Positions 17,193 to 25,283 of a stretch of 64,000 bases of DNA are shown here, one piece after another; position 1 is the first letter of the stretch; the number at the start of each line of letters is the position of its first letter. The stretch is from JAAZNF01 sp964561025 (lineage in GTDB: Bacteria; Myxococcota; B64-G9): NCBI GenBank assembly GCA_964561025.1, contig CAZLNM010000002.1, forward strand, positions 49,530-113,529, read 5' to 3'. Made by a program: the position numbers and the translations under genes. The notes beneath the pieces were generated by a model. It worked only from the letters and a program-made list of their open reading frames with translations, had not been told where the DNA came from and made no database searches.

Positions 17193-17627
17193 ATGAGACG
17201 AGGTACGATGTTGGTCGTGGCGCTGGCCCTGGTGGCTGTGGCGGCTTCGCTGGTTTTTGCCGCCGACAAGAAGTGCGATCCCGGCAAGGACTGCTCCTGC
17301 GTCGGGGTCAACAATTGTGACTTCGTCTGCACCGGCAAGGGCTGCAACGTCTCCTGCAAGGGCGCCGGGAACTGCTCGCTCAAGTGCGACGCCGGCGGCT
17401 GCCAGATAAGCCTCATGGGCTCGGGCAACGGCAAGGTGGACTGCAAGGCCGGCAACTGCCAGGTCAAGGCCATGGGCGCCGGCAACACCGAGCTCTCCTG
17501 CCCCGGCGGCGGCTGCAGCATGAACTGCATGGGCGCCGGCGACTGCACCCTCAAGGACTGCCCCAAGGAAAAAGACAAGCAGTGCAAGCTGAGCTGCGTC
17601 GGCACCGGCGACTGCGAGCAGGAGTGA
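17193..17627 (+). CDS. Small secreted protein with Cys/Gly repeat units
   Basis: A 144-residue protein with a near-perfect ribosome site (GGAGGTGAT) and a signal peptide (residues 1-24, AFA-like cleavage before DKKC). The mature 120 residues contain 20 Cys and are built from units of 9-10 residues close to (G/N)C-x-(V/I/L)-x-C-x-(A/G)-G-x, such as GCNVSCKGAG, NCSLKCDAGG, NCQVKAMGAG and GCSMNCMGAG. In some units Cys is replaced by Ser, Lys or Met. The period and Gly placement suggest a narrow beta-solenoid with stacked disulfides. I know no described family with certainty; metal binding or structural roles are speculation. It is monocistronic. Confidence 0.75.
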   Translation: MRRGTMLVVALALVAVAASLVFAADKKCDPGKDCSCVGVNNCDFVCTGKGCNVSCKGAGNCSLKCDAGGCQISLMGSGNGKVDCKAGNCQVKAMGAGNTELSCPGGGCSMNCMGAGDCTLKDCPKEKDKQCKLSCVGTGDCEQE

Positions 17628-17739
17628 GGCGGCGCGCCGCGCACGTTGAGCAAATTGTGCGGCTGTTCGACTGCGGTTCCTCGTGGCCTCCGCTCGGCCT
17701 GCGCAGCCAAGGGCCTTCGGTCCCTGCGGGATTCGCATT

Positions 17740-17835
17740 CGCTCACCCTTGACTGCGGCCGAGCTGAGGCCGGATCTGCAATTGTGAGGAGCATGCAGGC
17801 ATGCTCCTCTTCGGGAAAGAGAGCATCCAGTTTTT
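17740..17835 (+). repeat. Intergenic repeat element, copy 1
   Basis: It shares with 33661-33754 the ordered anchors CGCTC, TGCGGC, GTTTTTCT and a 15-base identical core, GAGGAGCATGCAGGC. In this copy the core is part of a perfect 10-bp stem (17786-17795 with 17800-17809) around a CAGG loop. Confidence 0.45.
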
Positions 17836-17852
17836 CTGGGATTGCTTTTTTT
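17827..17852 (+). terminator. Possible intrinsic terminator
   Basis: A short CCAG-TTTTT-CTGG stem-loop is followed by GATTGC and a T run (17846-17852). The stem is weak and lies 200 bases after the upstream stop, so this is tentative. Confidence 0.3.
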
Positions 17853-17958
17853 AGCGAGTTTTATCCGGTGGGGGTGGCTCAGTGACGGCGAGCCCTGTGT
17901 ATTGCTCGCCGCGGGGCCGGTTCTGCGACCTTGAGGTTTCGCCTGGCGCCGCGGGAAT

Positions 17959-19176
17959 TTACTTTTTACCGGTTAGCCGCTCGGCCAGCCGGTCGAGGAT
18001 GCGCTCGGCGCAGGCCTCCTTGGAGGCCGGAGGGATCTCGGTTGTGCCGCCTGGCTCCACCAGGTACAGGTGGTTGGTGTCCACCTCGAAGCCCGCCCCC
18101 GCCTCGCTCACGTCGTTCGCCACCACCAGATCGAGGCGCTTTTTTTCGAGCTTGCTCCTCGCCGCCGGCCGCGGGTCGCCGGTCTCGGCGGCGAACCCGA
18201 CCAGCAGCGGCCGCTGGCCCCGGCGCGCGCGGCCCAGCGAGGCCAGGATGTCCTCGGTGGGGACCAGGGTGAGGCGCAGCGGCCCCTGGACGCGGTCCTT
18301 CTTGAGCTTGGCGCGGGCCGGCCGGGCCACGGTGAAGTCGGCCACCGCCGCCGCCATCAGCAGCGCGTCGCAGCGCCCGGCGCGCTTCTTCACCTCGCGG
18401 GCCATCTCGGCGGCGCACGACACCGGCACGTGCTCCACGCCGGGCGGGACGGGGAGCGCGGTGGGGCCGCTCACCAGGACCACCTTGGCCCCGCGGCGGG
18501 CCGCGGCCGCGGCCAGGGCGTACCCCATCTTGCCGCTGCTGCGGTTGGAGAGGTAGCGCACCGGATCGATGGCCTCGCGGGTGGGCCCGGCGCTGACGAG
18601 CAGGCGCACCCCGGCCAGGTCGGCCGGCCGGAGCGCGGCACGCACCGCCTCCAGGATGGCGGCGGGCTCGGCCATGCGCCCGGCGCCCTCCTCGCCGCAG
18701 GCGAGCGGGCCCTGGTCCGGCCCCACCAGCCGGACCCGCGGCTGCGCGCTCAGCCAGGCCAGGTTCTCGCGGGTGGCCGGGTTCTCCCACATGCGGGTGT
18801 TCATGGCCGGGGCCAGCAGAAGCGGGCAGCGGCTGGCCAGCACCGTGGAGGTGAGCAGGTTGTCGGCCAGGCCCAGCCGGATCTTGGCCAGGGTGTTGGC
18901 CGTGGCCGGGGCGACGACGATGGCGTCCGCGTCGCGCCCGAGATCGATGTGCTCCATGCCCGCGGCCGAGGACGTGCCGCCCCAGCCCACCTCCACCGGC
19001 CGGCCGCTGAGGGCCTGGAAGGTGGCCGGACCGACCAGGCGCGCGGCCGATTCGGTCATGACCACCACTACCCGGGCGCCCTCCTTGACCAGCAGCCGGC
19101 ACAGCTCGCAGGCGCGGTAGGCGGCGATGCCGCCGCTGACGCCCAGGACCACGGTGCGATCGTTGAGCTTGTGCAT
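17959..19176 (-). CDS. coaBC: Bifunctional phosphopantothenoylcysteine decarboxylase / phosphopantothenate-cysteine ligase
   Basis: A 405-residue cytoplasmic enzyme catalysing two consecutive steps of coenzyme A synthesis. The N-terminal CoaC flavoprotein half (1-185) has the FMN-binding GVSGGIAAYRA, the catalytic His in EHIDLG, the PAMNTRMW motif and the active Cys in ACGEEGAGRM. The C-terminal CoaB half (190-400) has the nucleotide-binding SAGPTREAIDPVRYLSN and SSGKMG and a Lys-rich KLKK motif. Length fits. Upstream by 13 bases is an exported protein gene that probably shares its transcript. Confidence 0.96.
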   Translation of the reverse strand: MHKLNDRTVVLGVSGGIAAYRACELCRLLVKEGARVVVVMTESAARLVGPATFQALSGRPVEVGWGGTSSAAGMEHIDLGRDADAIVVAPATANTLAKIRLGLADNLLTSTVLASRCPLLLAPAMNTRMWENPATRENLAWLSAQPRVRLVGPDQGPLACGEEGAGRMAEPAAILEAVRAALRPADLAGVRLLVSAGPTREAIDPVRYLSNRSSGKMGYALAAAAARRGAKVVLVSGPTALPVPPGVEHVPVSCAAEMAREVKKRAGRCDALLMAAAVADFTVARPARAKLKKDRVQGPLRLTLVPTEDILASLGRARRGQRPLLVGFAAETGDPRPAARSKLEKKRLDLVVANDVSEAGAGFEVDTNHLYLVEPGGTTEIPPASKEACAERILDRLAERLTGKK

Positions 19177-19189
19177 GTCGTCCTCCGGC

Positions 19190-19633
19190 CTAGCGCACCA
19201 GGAGCTTCCAGCCTTCGCCCGCCTGCACGAAGGTCAGCGCCAGCGGGTGATCGAGCGGCTTGCCGTCCGGCAGGAAGAAATGGGCGTACACCACCGCCAG
19301 CACCAGGCGCTGGTTCTTGTCGCTCTCGGGCAGCACCAGGCAGTCGGCCACCTCGGCGTCACGGAACGTCAGGCCGGCGCCGAGATCGTGGGCGACGCTG
19401 TCGAGGAAGGCGTCCCGGGTCTTCTGGTAGTCCGCGGCCGACTGGGCGCGCCGGGACAGGGCGCGAAACTCCTCGCCGCTCAGGGCGAGCTCGCGCGCCT
19501 GCGCCAGGTCGCCGCGCGACAGCGAGCGCAGCAGCCGGTAGGCCACCTGGCGCGCGGTGACCGGCTCGCCGGCGGGCGGGGCGGCGGCGGCGCCGAACGA
19601 TACGCACAACATCAGGAATGCGAACGCGCGCAT
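19190..19633 (-). CDS. Small exported protein of unknown function
   Basis: A 147-residue protein. The ATG at 19633 is four bases after GGAGGA. A signal peptide (1-17, AAA-type cleavage) is followed by helices (ARQVAYRLLRSLSRGDLAQAREL) and a beta-rich C-terminus (LVLAVVYAHFFLPDGKPLDHPLALTFVQ) resembling the NTF2-like cone fold of small periplasmic proteins; that assignment is a guess. It precedes coaBC by 13 bases. There is no obvious functional link to coenzyme A. Confidence 0.65.
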   Translation of the reverse strand: MRAFAFLMLCVSFGAAAAPPAGEPVTARQVAYRLLRSLSRGDLAQARELALSGEEFRALSRRAQSAADYQKTRDAFLDSVAHDLGAGLTFRDAEVADCLVLPESDKNQRLVLAVVYAHFFLPDGKPLDHPLALTFVQAGEGWKLLVR

Positions 19634-19647
19634 GACATCCTCCCGAT

Positions 19648-19677
19648 TTGACCCGGCCACGGGGATGTTTCTACACT
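19648..19677 (+). promoter_or_regulatory. Sigma70-type promoter, probably leaderless, for the TPR-zincin gene
   Basis: TTGACC (19648-19653), 18 bases, TACACT (19672-19677), then nine bases to the ATG at 19687. No ribosome site is present. It lies in a 53-base divergent gap. Confidence 0.5.
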
Positions 19678-19686
19678 CCCGGCGCG

Positions 19687-20496
19687 ATGGCAAGCAACGT
19701 GGAGAAATGGCTCGCCGAGGCCGAGGAGGCGCTCTCGGCCGGCGACCCCGAGGCGGCGTTGGAACGCGCCGAGGCGGCCGCGCGCCTCGATCCCGAGAAC
19801 CCCGACGCCCACTACCTGCGCGGGGAGGCGCTGCTCGATCTCGGCGAGCCGGCCCAGGCCGAGGGCGCCTACCGCGAGGCCGATCGGTTGCTGCCCGGGG
19901 ATGGCCTGATCCTGTCGGGGCTGGGGCTTTCGCTGTTCGAGCAGGCCAAGCTCGCCGAGGCCGACGGCGTCTTGCGCCGGGCCAACGCCGCGCAAGGAGA
20001 CCTGGCGGAGGTGCACTGGGTGCTGTCGATCCTCGACGAGCGCCGCGGCAAGGAGCGCTCGGCCCGCCGCCACCTCGAGCGGGCGGTGCTGCTCTTGCCC
20101 GAGAGCTACCACCTGCCCATCGAGATGCCGCAGGCCGATTTCGACGCCTGCGTGGAGGAGGCGCTGCAGGAGCTTCCCGAGCCGGTGCGCCGGGCGCTCG
20201 AGAACACGCCGGTGCTGGTCGAACCCTACCCGGCCGAAAACGATCTGCGCGCCGCCGCTCCGCCGCTCAGCCCGGAGATCCTGGGGATGTTCCGCGGCAA
20301 CTCGTTGCGGGAGGAGTCCCTGCTGGATCCGGGGAGCCAGTGGCCGGGCGAGATCGTGTTGTACCAGAAGAACCTGGAGCGCTTCGCCCGCACCCGGGAG
20401 GAGCTCACCGCGGAGATCCGCAAGACCGTGCTGCACGAGGTGGGGCACCGGCTCGGGCTCTCGGAGGAGGACCTGGAGGACCGGGGCCTGGGCTGA
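19687..20496 (+). CDS. TPR protein with zincin-like metallopeptidase domain
   Basis: A 269-residue protein. Residues 1-125 form three or four TPR-like helical repeats (WLAEAEEALSAGDPEAAL, HYLRGEALLDLGEPAQAEGAY). Residues 150-260 match the small bacterial metallopeptidase family with a late zinc motif: DFDACVEEALQELPEPV, a characteristic block ending in (E)IVLYQKNLERFAR, and HEVGHRLGLSEEDLE (HExxH at 250-254). There is no signal peptide, so it acts in the cytoplasm. Substrates of this family are not known to me. Fusion to TPRs is less common than the stand-alone domain of about 130 residues. Confidence 0.82.
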   Translation: MASNVEKWLAEAEEALSAGDPEAALERAEAAARLDPENPDAHYLRGEALLDLGEPAQAEGAYREADRLLPGDGLILSGLGLSLFEQAKLAEADGVLRRANAAQGDLAEVHWVLSILDERRGKERSARRHLERAVLLLPESYHLPIEMPQADFDACVEEALQELPEPVRRALENTPVLVEPYPAENDLRAAAPPLSPEILGMFRGNSLREESLLDPGSQWPGEIVLYQKNLERFARTREELTAEIRKTVLHEVGHRLGLSEEDLEDRGLG

Positions 20497-20497
20497 C

Positions 20498-20526
20498 TTG
20501 TGGCCGCGCCCGCCCGGCGCTAGGAT
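20498..20526 (+). promoter_or_regulatory. Sigma70-type promoter for the gene at 20554
   Basis: TTGTGG (20498-20503), 17 bases, TAGGAT (20521-20526), overlapping the end of the upstream gene. Confidence 0.4.
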
Positions 20527-20553
20527 GACGCCGTCTGGAGAAAGGCGGGCGAC

Positions 20554-21750
20554 ATGAAGACCTGCGGGTTGCTTCTTTTACTGGCGAGTCCCGCGCTGGC
20601 GCTGGCCGGCGAGGCGGGAGCCGAGGGCTCCCCCGACCTGGCGCCGTTGCAAGCGGCCCTCGCCGAGGCGACGGGAAACCTCGGTTCGCTGGCGCTGCTT
20701 CCTCTGGAGGCCACCGGTACCGCCGAGGATCTTTCGGGCCTGGAGGAGGCGGTCCGCAAGGCGCTCGCTGGCCGGGAAGGCTTGCGGGTGGTGCCCCCGG
20801 CCAAGGTGCGCGAGACGGTGGGCATCGAGTACCGTCTCGATCCGGCCGCTCTCTGGGAGATCGCCACCAAGCTCGGGGTGGAGGCGGTGCTGCACCTCAT
20901 GGTCATCCGCACCGTCGAGGCCTACGACTGCGCCTTGACCCTGGTGGACGCCCAGGGCACGCTGCGCCTCGACCGGGTGGTGCGCCTCGGCGCCCTGCCC
21001 CCCGGCCTCCAGCCGCCGCCCGCGCCCCCGCCCGCCCCGCCGCCCCCCGTGGCGCCGGGGATGGAGCCCGAGAGCGAGGAGCATACGCCGTCGGCCCCGG
21101 TCCTGGACGTGCGCGAAGAGTACTCGCGGCGCGCCCTGCGCCTGGCGGGCCGGCTGGAGATCCGGCGCGGCGGGGGGGCCATCGCGCTGGTGGGCCGGCA
21201 CTCCGCGGTGAGTTTCGAGGTGGCCCCGGCGCTGGTGCATCGCGACTGGGTGATCGTGACCGGCGAGGACCAGCCGGTGGGTGAGCTGGCCCTGGCGGAG
21301 CGGGCGGGCCGCACCGATCTGGTGCAGCGCATGCAGGGCGACATCTCCACCATGAAGACCATCCGCAACGTAGGCATCGGGCTCACCCTGGGGGGCTTCG
21401 TGACGGCGGGGGTGGCCATGCCGCTGTGGAAGACCGGCTCCGACGACGGGCTCACCGCGGCCGGGGTGGTGTCGGGGGTGGGGCTGACGGCCGGGGTGGT
21501 GGGCCTGGTGCTGTGGCTCACCTACGGCCCGCGGGCCGACCTGGCGGGAGGGCCGTACCCCGCCGAGCACCTCATCAGCCGGGAGGAGGCCGAGACGCTG
21601 ATCCGCGAGGCCAACCGCTCGCTGGCGCGGGAGCTGGGCCTGGAGGCGCCGCCGCCGATGCCGGCCCCGCCCGCGGCCGGCGTCTTCCGCTTGCAGTTCG
21701 CGCCCGACCCCCGCGGCGGCGGCCAGATCCTGCTGGGCGCGAGGTTCTAG
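20554..21750 (+). CDS. Exported membrane protein with proline-rich linker
   Basis: A 398-residue protein with a signal peptide (1-18). Residues 40-150 look like the beta/alpha domain found at the N-terminus of many myxobacterial proteins (LALLPLEATGTAEDLSGLEEAVRKAL, then VVPPAKVRETVG), which resembles a TolB- or CsgG-like nucleotide-free fold. A run of Pro/Ala (about 150-170) leads to a second domain and two adjacent membrane segments (near 272-290 and 296-320) separated by a short loop. The C-terminus is proline-rich and may be exposed. Function unknown. The nucleotide-sugar dehydrogenase starts nine bases downstream, so a shared transcript is likely. Confidence 0.65.
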   Translation: MKTCGLLLLLASPALALAGEAGAEGSPDLAPLQAALAEATGNLGSLALLPLEATGTAEDLSGLEEAVRKALAGREGLRVVPPAKVRETVGIEYRLDPAALWEIATKLGVEAVLHLMVIRTVEAYDCALTLVDAQGTLRLDRVVRLGALPPGLQPPPAPPPAPPPPVAPGMEPESEEHTPSAPVLDVREEYSRRALRLAGRLEIRRGGGAIALVGRHSAVSFEVAPALVHRDWVIVTGEDQPVGELALAERAGRTDLVQRMQGDISTMKTIRNVGIGLTLGGFVTAGVAMPLWKTGSDDGLTAAGVVSGVGLTAGVVGLVLWLTYGPRADLAGGPYPAEHLISREEAETLIREANRSLARELGLEAPPPMPAPPAAGVFRLQFAPDPRGGGQILLGARF

Positions 21751-21759
21751 GAGACTTCC

Positions 21760-23412
21760 ATGACCGAATACGCCACCAGTCCCGACGGCGAGCGCTTCGC
21801 CTTGCCGGCCCCGTCCGAGTACCCCGCCGAGCTCGAACGCCTGCAGCGGCTCGTCGCCGAGGCCCGCGCCGCGGGCCAGGAGGTGGTGGTGGTGATGGGC
21901 CTGGGCTTCGTGGGCGCGGTGATGGCCGCCATCGTGGCGGACACCGTGGACCCCAAGACCGGCAAGAGCAGCAAGTTCGTCATCGGCTGCCAGCGTCCCA
22001 GCACCCGCAGCTTCTGGAAGATCCCCCTGCTCAACCGCGGCGTCTCCCCGGTGAAGGCCGAGGACCCGGAAGTCAACCCCATGATCCGGCGCGCGGTGCT
22101 GGAGAAGCGCACCCTCACCGCCACCTTCAACCCCGACTGCCTGTCGCTCGCCGACTGCGTCATCGTGGACGTGCAGTGCGACTTTCGCAAGCCGCGCCTG
22201 GGGGCCATGCGCGAGGGCACGGTGGAGATGGCCGCGCTGGAGGCCACCATCCGCACCATCGGGGAGAAGATCCGCCCCGAGTGCCTGACCCTGATCGAGA
22301 CCACGGTGGCCCCGGGCACCACCGAGTTCGTGGCCTGGCCGCTGCTCAAGCGCGCCTTCGCCGCGCGCGGCATCCCGGGCGAGCCCTTGCTCGCCCACAG
22401 CTTCGAGCGGGTGATGCCCGGCAAGGAGTACGTGGCCTCCATCCGCGACTTCTGGCGGGTGTGCGCCGGCTGCAACCCGGAGTCGCGCCGCCGGGTGGAG
22501 AAGTTCTTGCGCGAGGTGATCCACACCGAGCGCTTCCCGCTCACGGTGATGGACCGGCCCATCGAGAGCGAGACCACCAAGATCGTGGAGAACTCCTACC
22601 GGGCCACCATCCTGGCCTTCCTCAACGAGTGGAGCATCTTCGCCGAGCGCAACGGGGTGGATCTGATCAAGGTGATCCAGGCCATCCGGGTGCGGCCCAC
22701 CCACGACAACATCATCTTCCCCGGCCCGGGCATCGGCGGCTACTGCCTGCCCAAGGACGCGGGGCTGGGCTACTGGGCCTACCAGCACCTGCTGGGTTTC
22801 GAGGACGGCGACCGGGTGTTCCGCATCTCCCCGACCGCGGTGGACATCAACGACACCCGCGCCCTGCACGCGGCCGAGCTGGTGCGCGACGCCTTGCGCA
22901 ACATGAGCCGGCACATCGCCGGGGCGGAGGTGCTGCTGTGCGGCGCCAGCTACCGCCAGGACGTGGGCGACACCCGCTACAGCGGCTCGGAGCTGCTGGT
23001 CCGCAAGCTCTCCGAGATGGGCGCCGAGATGCGGGTGCACGATCCCTACGTGGACCACTGGTACGAGCTGGAGCTGCAGGACGAGTACCCCGAGCCGGGC
23101 TGGAGCTGGGCGCGCTTCTTCCACAACCAGGAGAAGCTCAAACAGGTGCGGGTGCAGAAGGACCTGGCCCGGGCCCTGGCGGGCGTGGAGGCGGTGATCC
23201 TGGCGGTGCCCCACGCGCCGTACCTGTCGCTGCCGCCGCGGCAAGTCGTGGAGTGGGCCGGCGGGCCGCTGGCGGTGATCGACTGCTTCGGCATCCTGAA
23301 TGACGATGCTATCCGCGCCTACTTCGAGCTTGGCTGCGAGGTCAAGGCCTTGGGCCGCGGGCACATCAAGCGCCTCAAGGACGAGGTGCTGGCCAAGAAA
23401 GCGCGGAGGTGA
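21760..23412 (+). CDS. Nucleotide-sugar dehydrogenase (UDP-ManNAc/UDP-glucose dehydrogenase family)
   Basis: A 550-residue enzyme that would oxidise the C6 hydroxyl of a UDP-sugar to the uronic acid with two NAD, for surface polysaccharide synthesis. It has the Rossmann motif VVMGLGFVG (about 44-52), the middle ETTVAPGTTE and the catalytic loop GIGGYCLPKD with Cys329. The C-terminal domain contains GASYRQDVGDTRYS. At 550 residues it is about 100 longer than usual, with an N-terminal 40-residue extension and an insert in the C-terminal domain (DHWYELELQDEYPEPG). The exact sugar is not decidable. It overlaps the next gene by four bases. Confidence 0.88.
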   Translation: MTEYATSPDGERFALPAPSEYPAELERLQRLVAEARAAGQEVVVVMGLGFVGAVMAAIVADTVDPKTGKSSKFVIGCQRPSTRSFWKIPLLNRGVSPVKAEDPEVNPMIRRAVLEKRTLTATFNPDCLSLADCVIVDVQCDFRKPRLGAMREGTVEMAALEATIRTIGEKIRPECLTLIETTVAPGTTEFVAWPLLKRAFAARGIPGEPLLAHSFERVMPGKEYVASIRDFWRVCAGCNPESRRRVEKFLREVIHTERFPLTVMDRPIESETTKIVENSYRATILAFLNEWSIFAERNGVDLIKVIQAIRVRPTHDNIIFPGPGIGGYCLPKDAGLGYWAYQHLLGFEDGDRVFRISPTAVDINDTRALHAAELVRDALRNMSRHIAGAEVLLCGASYRQDVGDTRYSGSELLVRKLSEMGAEMRVHDPYVDHWYELELQDEYPEPGWSWARFFHNQEKLKQVRVQKDLARALAGVEAVILAVPHAPYLSLPPRQVVEWAGGPLAVIDCFGILNDDAIRAYFELGCEVKALGRGHIKRLKDEVLAKKARR

Positions 23413-24518
23413 GCGTGGAGGCCACGGCGAGCGGCGCGGTGTTCGTCACCGGCGGCAGCGGCTTCATCGGGCGGTTCGTGACTCAGGCGCTGGCCCGGCG
23501 GGGGCGGCGGCTCATCCTGCTATGTCGCGCCTCCTCGCGCGCGCGGCTCGAATCGCGCCTGGCCGCCTGGCCCGCCGAGCTGCCGCGGCCGACGATCGTC
23601 GAGGGGGACGTCACGCGGCCGGCGCTCGGCCTCGACGGGGACGCCCGCGCCCGCCTGGGGGACGAAGCGCGCGAGGTGCTGCATCTGGCGGCGGCCTACC
23701 GCTTGTCCATGGGCGAGGAGGAGGCCCGCGCGGTCAACGTGGAGGGGACGCGCCGGACGCTGGAGCTGGCCGCCGGCCTGCCGAATTTGCGCGCCTTTCA
23801 CCTGGTGAGCTCCATCGCGGTGTCCGGCGATGCCGAGGGGACCTTCGGCGAGGACGAGCTGGACCGGGGCCAGGGGTTCTTCCACGCCTACGGCAAGAGC
23901 AAGTTCGAGTCGGAGAAGCTGGTGCGCGCCTCGGGGCTTCCCTGGCGGGTGTTCCGCCCGGGCGTGGTGGTGGGCCACTCGCAGACCGGCGAGGCGGACA
24001 AGCTCGACGGGGCGTACTACCTGTTCCGGGCGCTCTCGCGCCTGGCCCGGCTGCCGCTGGCCGCCCGCCTGCCGCTGGTCTCGATGCGCGAGGAGGACCT
24101 GTTTTTCCCGCTGGTGCCGGTGGACTTTCTGGCCGCGGCCATGACGCATCTCATGGCCGCCCCGCCGCACAGCGCCTTCCACCTGGTGGATCCGTACCCG
24201 CTCTCGTACCGGGAGTTCTACGAGCGCTCGCTGCGAGCCTTCGGGCTCACCGGGCCCATCCTGCGCCGGCCGGTGCGCCGCAGCGTGCGCCTGCTCATGT
24301 TGCCCCCGCTGCGGCAGATCGCCTCGGCGGCGGCGGCGCGCCTGGGCATGCCGTTCGAGATGCTGGGGCACGTGCTGTACCGGGTGCGCTACGACGACGC
24401 GCGCGCGCGGGCGGCGCTGGCGGGGAGCGGCGTGAGCTGCCCGCCCTTCCCCTCCTACCTGCCGCAACTGGTGGAATTCTTCCGCCGCCACGAAGCCGAC
24501 CTGGCCGAGCCCGCCTGA
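23409..24518 (+). CDS. Extended SDR, thioester reductase-like / sugar epimerase-like
   Basis: A 369-residue protein beginning at a GTG inside GTGA, overlapping the dehydrogenase stop by four bases. It has the NAD(P)-binding motif VTGGSGFIGRFV (13-24), the LHLAAAYR loop, the SSIAVSG strand and a YGKSKFESE catalytic Tyr/Lys. The RASSRARLESRL and AVNVEGTRRTLELA segments resemble thioester reductase or fatty acyl-CoA reductase N-terminal domains more than sugar epimerases. Coupling to a UDP-sugar dehydrogenase argues for a polysaccharide or glycolipid role. The 67 bases to the convergent next gene contain only a small GC stem. Confidence 0.8.
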   Translation: MSVEATASGAVFVTGGSGFIGRFVTQALARRGRRLILLCRASSRARLESRLAAWPAELPRPTIVEGDVTRPALGLDGDARARLGDEAREVLHLAAAYRLSMGEEEARAVNVEGTRRTLELAAGLPNLRAFHLVSSIAVSGDAEGTFGEDELDRGQGFFHAYGKSKFESEKLVRASGLPWRVFRPGVVVGHSQTGEADKLDGAYYLFRALSRLARLPLAARLPLVSMREEDLFFPLVPVDFLAAAMTHLMAAPPHSAFHLVDPYPLSYREFYERSLRAFGLTGPILRRPVRRSVRLLMLPPLRQIASAAAARLGMPFEMLGHVLYRVRYDDARARAALAGSGVSCPPFPSYLPQLVEFFRRHEADLAEPA

Positions 24519-24585
24519 AGCGCCCGAACGGCGCGACATGGGGGACGGTCGAGCGACACTGTCCAAAGAAAGGAAGAGGCGGCGC

Positions 24586-25281
24586 TCAGATGTCCACTTC
24601 CTGCTGGCCCAGGATGAGGGCCACCTTGTGGCCGCCGTTCTTCTTTCGCACCGCCTCGATGAGCTGCTCGGGCTTCACCCGCCGCTTGAGCACCACCGAG
24701 AACACCACCTCCTGCAGCTCTCCTCCGGCCACGCTCTCGGCGGCGATGGTGGCGTACTGTTCGAGGAATTCGCGGAAGGTCTCGGCCAGCTCCCGCTCGG
24801 GATCGGCCGCGGCGGCGAACTGCACCCGCAGGATGCGCTCGCGCACCTCCTTGGCGAACAGGTTGAACTTGTACAGCACCACCACGAAGGCCGAGATCAT
24901 GACCGTGGCGAAGGCGGCCAGAAGGTAAAAGCGCGTCCCCACCGCCATGCCCACCGCCAGCGCCAGGAAGATGAAGCCCACGTCGCGCGGCTCCTTGACG
25001 GCGTTGCGGAAGCGGATGATGGAGAGCGCCCCGATCAGCGCGAAGGCGCGCGCGATGTTGGAGCCCACGATGAGCATGATGAGCGCCACCACCGTCCCCA
25101 GCAGCACCAGGTTGTGCACCGAGGACTGGGAGTAGGACACCCCGCGGTGGGTGTAGCGGTACACCCAGGCGATGAAGAGCATGAGCACGAAGGCGAGCAG
25201 GAGCGCCAGCGCGATGTCCATCAGCGAGAAGATGCCGCTCTGATCTTTGAAGCGTTCCAGCTCGCGCATCAGTTCGGACAT
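24586..25281 (-). CDS. DUF4956 membrane protein
   Basis: A 231-residue inner-membrane protein. The ATG at 25281 lies six bases after AGGAGG. About four membrane segments occupy residues 20-145, with the family's conserved GALSIIRFRNAVKEPRD on a cytoplasmic loop, and a cytoplasmic C-terminal domain follows (150-231). DUF4956 proteins co-occur with VTC-domain and CotH-kinase proteins, as here. The role is not established; a transporter or accessory for polyphosphate handling is a plausible guess. It is the last gene of a four-gene operon, two bases after the VTC gene. Confidence 0.88.
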   Translation of the reverse strand: MSELMRELERFKDQSGIFSLMDIALALLLAFVLMLFIAWVYRYTHRGVSYSQSSVHNLVLLGTVVALIMLIVGSNIARAFALIGALSIIRFRNAVKEPRDVGFIFLALAVGMAVGTRFYLLAAFATVMISAFVVVLYKFNLFAKEVRERILRVQFAAAADPERELAETFREFLEQYATIAAESVAGGELQEVVFSVVLKRRVKPEQLIEAVRKKNGGHKVALILGQQEVDI

Positions 25282-25283
25282 GG

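Larger units (their letters stand above)
17628..17958. other. Intergenic region (331 bp) with a repeat-like element and hairpins
   Basis: No coding frame with codon bias or a ribosome site is present. It holds a perfect hairpin at 17786-17809 and, at 17827-17852, a small stem (CCAG/CTGG) followed by a run of seven T, which could end transcription of the upstream gene. Part of it resembles 33661-33754. Confidence 0.6.

Noticed and set aside
17786..17809. A perfect 10-bp hairpin as the terminator of the Cys-rich gene
   Set aside because: No T run follows directly; its core recurs at 33703-33717, so it fits better as part of a repeat element.
20578..23364. A 928-codon minus-strand frame over the dehydrogenase
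   Set aside because: It is the shadow of the dehydrogenase and membrane protein; composition is biased and no motif is seen.
24519..24585. A terminator in the convergent gap
   Set aside because: Only a 5-bp GC stem without a T run was found.
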